A stretch of DNA of 64,000 bases, taken from contig CM054140.1 in NCBI GenBank assembly GCA_028751875.1, positions 14,358,271-14,422,270 of the forward strand. The letters run 5' to 3'. The notes under the pieces are model-generated. The model ran no database searches, was not told the DNA's origin, and saw nothing but the letters and a program-made list of their open reading frames with translations. Position numbers and translations under genes: made by a program. The DNA is from Rapana venosa (lineage: Eukaryota > Mollusca > Gastropoda > Neogastropoda > Muricidae). Each line of letters starts with the position of its first letter. Position 1 is the first letter of the stretch. This document shows, in pieces, positions 41,101 to 54,000 of this stretch.

Positions 41101-44100
41101 CTCTCTATACACTGACATGATTTTACTGCTGAGAATCAAGCTGAAAACATTCCATGCAAACTGCATGCTCACCTTTCTTGTCTGATCGTTTTGGGCTTTG
41201 TTTTGCTTTTTGGTGGATAGATTTTCTTTCCATTTACAATTCAATGGTTTTATTTAGAGAGAAAATGCTCTAAAAACTTCAACAAAACTACAAATATAAG
41301 TTCACCAAAATGAATTTCCAAATTTCTACATTTATCCTTTTGTGGTGACAGCAGTAGTCCTATAACTGCTCAAGCCATCATTCTATGTTCAGAAAAAAAA
41401 AGAAGTTTTAATTCTGCCTGATTCAAAGCAATACTCATGTCCAAGGTATACATCTCTACAGGATACAAAATCCTACAACCATTATTAGCCACAACTAATC
41501 CCTTACACAGCACCAGTCACCATCACCAGACAAAAACACTCAGTTATCTCCAGGTCACAGAACACACGTATCAAAACCTAAGCCATGGAAATTTTCAGAT
41601 TAAATCATGTTAACTCCCTGTTAAAAGAAACAAAGACAGCAATAGAGATAAGCAAAGGAGAGAAAGATAGGAGAGAAAGATAAGAGAGAAAGAGAGATTG
41701 AGAGATTAAAAGAAAGACAAAGACACTAGGGCACAAAATGGCAAAACTAAATACAACCAGAGTATAATAACACAAATATCAGTCTATTAATATGTCAGCA
41801 CATTCTTTTTTCTCTTTATCTTGACAGTAAATGATGCAAAAAGAACATGTCAAACAAAAACAACCACAAGAAAATAAAGAGAGAAGAAAAGGAAGGAAAA
41901 GGCAAGTCTACAACAGCAACAAGGTTGCACACAGTTGTGACAGTAGCACCATACATTCCCAAAACTTTCTTCACACAAGTTATTAACAACAATACTGGTC
42001 GCGAGAACAAGAGAGAGAACAACAATAACTAACTACTACACCAGAAAGTGTGAATCTACAGATGAGAAAAAAGCCAGCATAATCCAGGCTGTAAATCAAA
42101 CATACATCCTCTGTACAATGATTCATAAAGAAGAAACATTTCCCCTATTCATTCAGTTTTTTCGTTGCTAGCGAAAACTCACTAGCCTACTATGTACCCA
42201 AAATGTCAACATGCGAAATGAAACATTTTGTATTTCAACTTTTCTTTTCACCTGTCAGATTTTCTTCAGCCTCTTCATTTTCACATTACCCACAGCCCAT
42301 TTACAGCACAGACTGCGTCTTAACTTCTACGTCTTGAGATGAAAGATTATTTCCTTAATCCTCATAAGGATACCTATCACAATATAAATAATATCCTCAT
42401 CTTCAGGAAATTCCAGATTAGAACATCTTCCTTTTCTATCACTTCTTTTATTTCAAATTTTCTTCAGCTTCAGCTTCTTTTCATACTTAATCTTAACAAT
42501 TCATTCATCTGTACTTTGCCAAGACATTATCTCAGTGGATCTAAGGGTATATCCCTTATATTTTAACATTTCTTTTCTGTTTCCTATCATACCTGGAAAG
42601 GGTGGGGGTGGGGGGTTATGATGCTTATTTTTCTGTGGGTGCCATTCTTTCTAAAGATAAATATTGATACTTTCTATGTCTTTACTTTCCTTTGCTATGC
42701 TCTGGAGTCATTTTTTGACAAATCTTTTGACTATCCAATACACAACCTTTTTAACTAACTACAGAAAGAGAAGAGGGGAAAAAGAGAGAAATAGCATATT
42801 TTTCACTTTTCAAACAATGATCATCATAAATGACAAGCTTGATAACAGAATACACGACACCTGTACCACAACAGGATATGATCCATCCCATCATGCACAG
42901 TCACCAAACATGCTTCAAAAATGAACATTACATCTTCTACCGTTTAAAATGAATAACGAGCAACAAAACTAGTTATATCAACAAGTCAGTAACAAAGTCT
43001 ACACCTACTGTCCTAGAAACAAAACATGAAAAACATCTCTGTAATGTGGCTGACAATAGGTGAAAACATCACCATGAATTATTTTACAATACATATTGAT
43101 ATCTATATTATTGTATTTTATTAGTAATCTATTCCAAACTATCCAGTTAAAGAGTAAGTATCAAAGCAAAATGTCAAGAAGAAAACACACAAGCATACAA
43201 CCAGTTGTGTTTCTCTCACACACAGATAAGTGCAAACTTCAAAAGACTACGAGATCCCTTGAATCAAGAATGTCATCTGAACACAACTTCTACTTCAACT
43301 ACTGACAATGTCAACTCTCATTTACACAAGCTGCAACAAATCACAAGAATGGTTAGGTTACAGAAAAACACAGCTAAGAAATCAGCCAAAGAAAAACAGA
43401 ATTTCATTGACTCAAAAAGAGGAAAAATAAAATAAAAAGACATGACAATCTACTCTACAGTCAAGAACATGTGCAAAGTGTCTCCTGCTGCCCAGCTAAT
43501 TAGTGTATATGCCATTCATTTCTGTCAGTATGTCTGTCTGTTCAGAAACAAGCACACTTTATTACACACAAGCAAAATGTATCTATAAAAAATTATAAGA
43601 CTAATGATGACATCAATATTACATAGATTCTTAGTGGATATTCTACAGGTTATACTAAAATGACTTCATACATCTATCTCAAATGTTATTTTTTCTAGTA
43701 ACTGAATTTTCAATCAAACCAAATCAGTGTATGTGGATAAACTGCATGCATGTGATGATCCCATCAACAGTGATGACTTTAGAGATGAATTAATTTCATA
43801 CACTCACAATACGAATTGTACATTCAATAATACATGCCATGCCGTATGTACATACAAGTGTGAAAAGTGGTTTGAAAATTCAGTGCAGTAAAAAAACAAA
43901 CAAAAAAAGAGAAAACAAAATAAATGACATGCTGGTGTAGTCACAGTCACAAAAAAAGAGTGGTTACCATCAACTACTGTACCGCTGGAACTGCTGACAA
44001 ATACGTTATCGTATTTGTCAAGACTAGCACTGCCTGGCAATGAAAAATCCGCCGCAGGCTGAAAGAATACCAACAAAATAACAACATGTACTATCCTTGT

Positions 44101-44701
44101 ACTTCATGGCATAACATATCCCCTGATAAGCTAAATCACAATGCTTAGAGAAAACTAAAACAATATCTAGAGAAGTACATAGAAATATCTGACCAATGAT
44201 TTCAACAAAAATCACAACCAGTACAAAATGCATTCACATAGTCGTCACCATCCAACTGAAACTGCAGTTTATCTGAGTTGCAAACAACAAATTCTTGCAA
44301 TCACTAATTCATCTAGTTTTCTTCTGTGACAGCCATTGCAAAGTCACTTTTCTAACGTGATACAATTTGTTCCCTTTTGGAGTCATTTCAATGTGAGAAG
44401 AAAATTAAATGTTTTCCTTTTATATACTTTCTAAATCAACATGGAACAATGATATTTACTCACATGCACACATATAAAATAAGCAACTGTCAAACTTCAC
44501 TCACATAAAGCTTAGAGTACACACCAAATGTGTGCACGCATACTAACACACACACATACACAGAGATATAATCAAGTACACTTTTAAGAAAACACCTACA
44601 CCGGCAGGCAAACACTCACACATACGCACACTTTTTATCAAAGTTCTCCCCACCCCACATCACTTTTTATTGACTTATATACTTATATATAATTTAAGAA
44701 A

Positions 44702-44755
<54 letters not shown>

Positions 44756-46980
44756 TAATCCAATATACCTCTTTCCCATGCTTCCATGATCTGAAGAAGA
44801 AATCTCCACACAACAAAAGTAAGCTCAAGAATAGTTAAAAACTGAACAGAATCACACAAGGACACAAACCATACTGACAAACATAAGATAAAAAAATCCA
44901 GACTGGTTCTAAACTGGATAGAGATCACACAAAGGACACAAACCACTGACAAAACAGTGTGACACGAACAACACAACACGACTAACCTCCAGACTAGTTG
45001 AGGACTGAACAGCATCGGTGACCAGCTCAGTGGCACTTTCCTCTGACTGACTAGGGGCAGTGACCGGCGCAGCGGGAGGTGTTGATGTGGAGGACAGTGA
45101 GGGGACAGGCAGGGGTACTGGTATTGCCAAACTGTCAGCGACATCTCTGTAACACCCACATATTCCACTTCATCTTCTATGCCAACACCTCTGGAAGAAT
45201 TTGTTCTACAATCAGATGGCTCCCACCAGCATACCTGTGCCTGTATGCTGCTTATTAGTGACGTTTTTGGCTGCTGATGATGTGCAAAATTGAGATATTA
45301 CCTGCACACAATTCGATACACTTGTGAAGACCTCACACTATAAAACACATGTTAGTGATCTCATTATTCTACACTGTCAAATAATTTAATTTTTCATTTT
45401 GGCAACATGATTAATATACTATAAAAGTGATTTCACAGTATTCTACATTCCAGTATAATTATATCTGCCTTCATAGAATACAATAATCTATTGGTTTTTC
45501 TGCTCCTTGTAAACAGATGTATGCAATCCTTGTTGGATAAACTGTTGTTTTTAGCAACTATTACTTAGCAATAAATAAAATTAACTCAGGATATGTCTGA
45601 GGATATGACTTGTATCATAAAACTTTTTTTTTCGAGGATAATGGAGTAAGCACAAGTGCTTTTTTTACATCCAGTCCCTGTGTGTATGCAGTTTTGTCAA
45701 TTTTGTCATCCGTTCCCACCGGCACACAATGGCCTACTCTTCGGAAAAGTGGAATGGGTTTTAACATGTGCACAAGATGTTCAGCATGCGTTCGCACACA
45801 GCGCCTTGGTTTATAGTCTCACCCGAAGGACTTTTGGGGAGAGTGGAGTCTGCACTGACGTTAACTCCAGGGGAAAATATCCCCTAGAACATACCACCAA
45901 GAGGACCAAAAAAAATCTCTACATACAACACACATATTCAATACTATTACAATTTGCTGCAATAAAGGCATATAGCTCAAACACAATCTGTGCTCTGTTT
46001 AGCCACCTCATGACAAACAGAACACCCATTCCATACAAATCTGTATCATACACAGATATCAACTCAGCTTCACTCACTTGGTTGGTGACCTCTCAGGACT
46101 TGGCTCACTTGAACTTGATGGCACTGAACAAACACCCAAAAATACATTATCAGCCAAAATAAAGTTTACACCGAAAGAATCTACATCCATGAATAGGCAG
46201 CAGAGAGTCAATAGTTAATACTGATGTTGCGTATGCTGTAACGTGTATATCTGTATGGATTATGCACATGACTTTTCCTTTAAAAGCTGCGCGCTCTTGA
46301 TTATGTGTACAGTGCTGTGCTGTACTGAACTGTACTGTACAGTACTGTACTGTACTGCACTGCACTGTACTATACTATGCTACAAAGCATGGTGCAGCAC
46401 TGCACTGTATTGTTATACACTGTACTCTACTGTTCAGAACAGTGCTATGCTATACTGTACTAAGCTGTGCTGCTCTGCACTGCACTGCACTGTACTGTAC
46501 AGTACAGTGCTGTATTGTATATTTCACACAACAAATTCAGCATAAAACAAACTTGCACTCCACAGTAAAAAAGCATCATCATTCTATCATTCTATAGTAC
46601 ACAGCCAGGCAGGTAACAGCAACACACCTGTATTGGCCTGATCTTCTGCCACTGTTTCCAAGGTTTCCACAGGTGTCTGATCAGGTACCAGCTGATAGTC
46701 ATCCCCTGGTCCAAACACCGCCTGCCACACACCCACGATTATAGACTCTTACATTGTCAATGTGGATGAGACATCAGTGAATTGAGAGTCAGGTGCGTGG
46801 TGCATGTGTGGTGTGCGTGTGCGTGGTGTGTGTGGTGCGTGGTGGTGTGGTGGTGCATGTGGTGTGGTTGTGTGTGAATGTTTGGTTGCACTGATCTCTG
46901 CATGTGTGAATTTTGAGAAAAAGAAATTTTGCAAATTTGGATTTTTTTTCAACCCCCCCCCCCCCTCTCTCCTCTCTCTC

Positions 46981-47015
<35 letters not shown>

Positions 47016-47472
47016 TATCCTGTTCTCTTTTCTCCATTTCTGCCTCTCTTTCCTCCATCATCACTGTGTACACTGTGCTCTTCCTTTCCTTCTAAGAATA
47101 ATACATTAAATAATAAACACACACACACACACACATACACACACCAAACACACTCTAACGCACACACACGGATACACACACAAACACGCACACACACATA
47201 AAAACATTAGAAAAAAATAAATGATTACAACCCTCATGATCAACTTCCCTTTCATGCAACCCACAATGTATACCCCCCAAATCCATCTTTTACCAAACAT
47301 GTTCACGCTTCCCATGGGCAAAGGAAGAGAAGAACAAGTGACAAGTCCTTACCTCTGCATTGGTGATGAGAAGCTCCACAGCACGGGTCTGATGTGGAGT
47401 GTCCACAAGAGAGGCCAGCGATGCAGTTCCCTCTCTGCCACCAAACAATCACTCTACTATAGAATGATCAGT

Positions 47473-47564
<92 letters not shown>

Positions 47565-48003
47565 TCTTTAATACCTATCCAGATAGGCCAGCACTACTCT
47601 CTGGCATCTACGTATACTATAAAGAATACAGCCTATGTGTCTTTTAAGTTCTTGTTGCACTATGCATGAACTCAAATTTTTACATTACATACAATTTCTC
47701 ACCGAATAATACTTAATGAAAGAAAAAAGACTTCTGAAATCTGCACAGTCAAGAAGCAGCATGACTCACTGTGGATGCTTCCTAAACACGTATTTCTGCT
47801 GACTGCGATACCTCTACAAAACACAACACAACACAAAAAAACAAGGTGAAATAAAAACCCTAGACAATACAAAACCAAAAAAACCTTTACAACATAACAG
47901 AATACTTACAGTGGCCTCAACAGTGTTGGTCCAAAAACAATACCCAGATTGCTGCAACTCATGTGATTCAGGTCACTATGACCAGCCACCCTGCAACCCA
48001 AAT

Positions 48004-48039
<36 letters not shown>

Positions 48040-51000
48040 CACACACGCAGACACACAATCATCATCACCATGGCCATCTGGTTCACCTACTATCTTTATT
48101 TGCTCCATTTTTTTAAAACTCAGATATACCAAAAGATAAGTAAGGTGGTTTAATCGAAAAGGGAGGATTTTTTCAGTATTGCACATTGTAAAGTACAAGT
48201 TATTGAATAACTACAGAAAATGAAACGTTTATCCATACATGGAAAAAAGAGGTAGGGTTACTTTGTTTATTTGCCATCTGTCAAAAGTAACAACGCCTTT
48301 ATTTAATACTTTCTTAACTGGAAAATGACAAAAATTTTTTTAAAGGAGTCCAATAAAGATGTTTATTTTCAAGGAGTAAAAAGAAGCTTTACCTATGAAG
48401 ATGGTGCATGAGCACAGCACAGGTACGAAAGTTGGATGTTGGCAGCTTTCTGACAAGCGCTGACAGCCGCTCTATCATCTTGTCCCCAACCAGATACCCA
48501 GACATGTTTTCCTGAAAACAAGAGTTCACATGTATACACTAGGTATATATCATAAAGACATATGTATATATGTATGTGTGAAAGTAGATATGAGTGTTCA
48601 CATGTGTGAATTGCTGTGTAAGTACGATATGCATGTGAATGCTACAGCATCCATACATATCAATTTACACAGCTTTGATAAGTTTGCATTACAAGATTCA
48701 GCGCTATATAAATACCATACATTATTATTATTATCACATCAGCACTGAAAGAGCAAAGGCATATGTACACGAACACACGTGCACACACGCACACACACAC
48801 GCAAATTGAATATATTTTCCTCCACTACTCTTTGTTGTTGATACACACGCACACTCCAGATTCAATCTTATGAATTTTCAACAATAATCACATTGATATA
48901 AATTTACCTTAGCTAAATGGATGAAGTCGGAATACAGCCTGAAAGTAAGCAATGGTTCTGGCAACTGCAAAAGAAAACACACAAATCTGTCATTTTTCAT
49001 CACAACTTCCATCAGTGTTGTTTTTCTAATGAGACCACTGGGTTGGTTTGTTTTTTTAAATCCTAACAGAGGCTAAACAAAGTGTTTACACTTTTACAAC
49101 ATTTATGTCCTTTCAGCACAACACCCAGAGTATGTGACTTTAGTAAACTGAGCAATGTCACTGGAGATCTAGGATTGTAAATTTATAACATTTCTAACAC
49201 AAAACAAAAAAATACTAGTATTGCATAAATTTGTGGCATTTTCCAGAAAATAATAGTTGAAAGAATAGCTATGTATCAGTAGTGATATAAAGTGAAATAC
49301 AATATCTTTCATCAAGATAACACACACAGTCGTTTTTATGATATATGTACAAAATACTCAGCCACAAACTGTTATTTTTATGGTACTCACGTTTAAAGTA
49401 TATATACATGTACACAAACTCAGCCTCACATGCATGCACACGCATTGACTCGCACACACGCGTGCACACACACACCCACACACACTTTAAGTGAACAGAC
49501 GTAAAATTGAAGACACACACAAACACACACACACACAGTTTTTGAAAATAATGATACCAAACACAAATATGAAATAAAAGCACATTTCTTTTTTTAATAA
49601 AAAGAGGATTGAAATGCAAGGGCACCCTGAGGGACTGACCTGTCTGAGGTAGAGCTTCAGCACGTTGGAGATGATGTTGGGGTGCACCTCCTCCAGGTCC
49701 ACCAGTTCAGGGTTCAGGTCAAAGCGCTGACACAGACTCTCCACTTTGCTCTTCACTCCTGACACTCGGTATATGCCCTGCACAAACATTGTATCTGTTT
49801 ATAACTACCACTGACCAGCCACATCGGGCTTACCATAATGTACACACTATGTTCCCTTTACTGTATAGCCTGTGTTTGCTTTCTGATGCTTTTTTTTTTT
49901 TTTGGGAGGGGTGTCTTTTTTAGTTTTTGTCCAATAAGGCTGACGTGGGAGGGGTTTGCGTTAAGTATATTGTTTATTTTTTCTCAGTGTTTTTGAGGGG
50001 CAAAGGAAAAAAGGATTCTTAAGGGTTGGGAGGGGGGGGGGGGGGGGGGTTGTGTGTTTTTCTTTTTTTTAAAGGGCGTTTTCTTTAGGGGAGTGGTGGT
50101 GTCATTTTGAGGATGTGGGTGTGTTGTGGGTTTCTTATTTTGTTTTTTGATTGGTAGGGGGATATAGGAGATGGGGTTTATTCGTTTTGTTTTACTTGTA
50201 ATTTTTGTTGGTTTTCGGATGGGCTAACATCCTGTCATGTTTGGTTGTCAATACTTGCAAAACAGTAGGTAGAATATTTAGTTTTGAAAAGCAAGCCAAA
50301 ATCTCCTGACCATGCCATACACAACACAGTGGATGTACAGAGGAGTACACAAGAACATCATAATGTGTTGCTGTGTACATATGCTTAGTATATGCTTGCA
50401 TCCAAGCACACAGCAAACAATCACACATGCACGATCTATACACACATTCATACTGAATTTTTTATCACATTCTGAAGACCTACCTTTTCTGGCATCATGA
50501 CAAATAATGTAAAACAGATATCCCTTTTAGCAAGCAATAACAAAAACCTAAAAGAGGAACAAGGATATCCAACTGTTAGTACAAAGTGACAATACTATTA
50601 TCAAGTAACAAGACAATATACATGAAACATGGGCATTCAGAAGAATGTTAATGCATTCAAAATAACATCAAACCTCATATGGAACTTAGCTATGTAAACT
50701 GACCATACATAAATGGCAACAACTACAACTGCAACTACCTAACAGCAACAGGTGGATTAGATGATGGGTAAAGTTATGTTTCATTATATATCTAGCCCCA
50801 AACTTGCAACATTTGGACACAAAATGCAGCATCTGACAGTAAGAATTCTGGAAAAGCTAGGTACAACAACATGCAAACTGACATCTCTCCCACCCTACCT
50901 AGTTTAACCTCTTCATGACACAGAGCATGACAATTTAGGGCAGTGCTCTATGACTTCTCAAGGAGTATCAGGAAAAGTCAGTTGTAAAAACAATCCTGAT

Positions 51001-54000
51001 ATAAAATCCAATCGCATGGCCCACCCTGCCCTCTCACACAATGTGTTCAATGTCCTCTATCAAATGCAAGCAGTTTTTGTAAGCATTGAACAGGATAACG
51101 ATACTACAGAAATCTGAGACTTGTACTGTGTAAAGTTTAGATAGGGATCTATCAGATACCCTTAACCTTTAAATACTTCTCATGCTCAACATTTCAGCCA
51201 TGAATGGTTGTCTTTTTTTTCTTTTAAGTACTGTTATATTTCCAAATAATTACACAGCAATCTCACAGCAACTGATTAAACAAAGAAATGTATTATCAAC
51301 AACAAAATTAAATGCACACCATCTTTAAAAAACAAAATCACGGTAAAAACAAAAAAGGGTTAAGATACAGAATAGCAATAACATTTTTTCAAAGAAAGAT
51401 ATCTAAGAACTGAATAAAATTTTACTGTTGACATTCAGAGACAAGCTTACTTCTTTACTTAAGTACCTTCAGGTTGAAAATTAATAAAATCCTGCTAAAT
51501 AAAAAAAGAAAATGCAATAAATATTGCTACAATTTTTTTCCACTTGTAGTTTGGTGGTGATTGTTTGGGGTTTTCTTGGGAGGGGGGGGTAGTTGTTCCC
51601 CAACTAGAGCTCCAAGATTCACCAAAGGTGAGATTTTTGGTGCTGAGAACTGACCCTACTAACATTGCCAAGACAGTCAGGAGATAGCTCCCTGCTCTTT
51701 CAAATGTTCAATTGTCATTGGTGCTTTTAATATGCATAAGCACGTAAGTACACAGGTCCCACTGGTTTAGAGTCTCCTCCAAAAAGACTTGACATTCAAT
51801 TTGATTTTCCTGTTAAACTGGGATGAAAGGGCAAGGCTGAAAATCAAACCCAGAACTAGTTTTATAAATGAATGGACATGATTCTTCAATCCTCTTCCCA
51901 TCCCGCGTAACTGATTTCCATTCATCCCGCGTAACTGATTTCCATTCCAGCATTCATGGTTATAACTCAAAACAAGAAAGTTTATAGTTTATAGCAATGT
52001 CAAAAAGATGGACAAAAATGATGAGGTCACTTCACACAAGCAATTAAAGACATAAAACCACCAAGCCAAACTTTGAGAAGTTCATGCAACTGTAAAAACA
52101 CTGTCACACATTAACCGTATTAAAACATGATAAAAGTTTCAAACAGACTCTTTTTTAAGGTGCATGTCTTTAAAGACACAACTGTAAAAACATCAACAGC
52201 TGGAGGAAAGGAGCAGGATGAGCAGAAAGAAGAAGGCAAGCTTCCACAGCAAGCACACCCTCTCACCTGATGCACATAAGGACCTGACTGTGTAACACCA
52301 CCATCACACATAAAGCAGCATGCACCAATCTTTTTTCACACACACAAAAATTGGAAGGGGGGAGTGAGGTGATGGAGGAGAGGGGGGAGGGGCTCAGATC
52401 ATCTCTTCCTGTTTCTGCAGATAGATTCGATAATGATAACCTATAGAGTTATGGTGACCAATGATAATCAATCAACCTGATGATGTGAATACAAATTATG
52501 AGACTGTTCTCATGTTCTGCAAATTCTTTCGCATGCATTAAATGAACATGTTCATCCCTCATTAAAAAGCAAAACAACAAAAGAAGAACAAGCAGGTAAC
52601 AAACAGAACATAAGCACCCACATCACTCTTTTGCTCAAATTAGGAGAGAAAAATCAGTGTTGAAAGGAGAGAAAAATCGGAGCCTTTGATGTAATCTGAA
52701 TAACATGCCTCTGGCTTCGTTACGTAACAGGAGAATTTTTTCTAGCTAAATGCTTCACTGCTCATGCAAGAAGTAAGTGAATTTAAAAACAGGAAAGAAA
52801 CAATGAAAAAAAAGGGGGGAAAGGAGAACCAAAAAAGCAAAAGAGAAACAGAAGAAGAAAAAAAGAAAGGAACTTGTGAAGGTGTTATTTTTTCTTGTGT
52901 TTTTCTTACACAAGTCTACAACCTGACTGAAGTTATCTAATCTTTCCTCCAAGCAAAAAAGCAAACATGTGCATGAGACCAAAACATAGCACAGAAAACG
53001 GATAACTCAGAAGCAGTAAACAACATATACATATCTAACAGCTTCACAAGTACTTCTGAATAAGTGAAGAAAACGTTTCCTCTTACACATGCTAGAGAAA
53101 AAAGCAAACTTCAAACTCCTCTATGGTCCAACAGATTACTTTTCATAGCAGCATTGCATACTTTTGATAAACACATTCAAAAAGCGAAAATGATAATCCC
53201 ACTAAGAGACACTCCTACCTTGATCATGACCCCTCGTCGCTCAATCTCGGTCAAACACTTGGTGATGATGGGCGGCACCTGGGATCTGTAGCGCTCCACC
53301 TGTTCCTGGAAGTCCACTCCAAACATGGTGTTCCGTCGCCCCTGCTGCCTCTGTTAACAGTTTGGTGTACACAGTACTTGCCTGTCGCTGATAAACAAAC
53401 GTTTCAAATTATCCAGAAACTTTCCAAACATTCTCTGTCATATACTGGGTTTTTTTGCCACTGCCTATTTTGGATTTTTTTGGTTAGTTCAGAGGTCTTT
53501 TTTTCTTTGCTTATTTTTTTTTTTTTTTTTTTTTTGGCTGCCTCATCTTCTGTGACGTCCCCCGTCCTACTGTTCCCACGCCGCTCATTCCAATCTCCTC
53601 GCCACAGCCATACCCAGATTGTTATGTCTCATCCTCAGGGTCGGAAGTCCACAGGGAGCCCATCACTATCAGGCCGCCGTGGGGCCACCAGCCAGAGGGG
53701 CCCTGCACTGCTGCTGGGTCACTTTGGTGGTGTTCAGTGGTGCCTGTTCTGAGCTAACATACGCAGGACACCACCTACTAAGCCCCCTACTAACGACAGT
53801 ATTAGCTCAGTCGCGGAGCCAGACTGAGTGAGTTGCCCACCCGAGGTGGCAACCACCACAACGTCCCTCCAACGACCGTCCCCCGAAAACCTCCAACCCC
53901 AAAGGCTTGACACAAACTCACCACAGGCACAGAAGTGTTTGGGGAAACCGAATCTGAGGTCACCATGAGACTAGAGAAACCGGGACCACCGAATCAGAGG

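Noticed and set aside
47770..47813. 44-base version of the small exon
   Set aside because: Using the upstream AG adds two bases and shifts the RhoGAP frame. Only the 42-base version is compatible with exons 13 and 14.
52120..52311. Cys-rich frame considered as the missing C1 finger
   Set aside because: The cysteines do not follow C1 spacing, and it lies on the wrong side of exon 9 in gene order.
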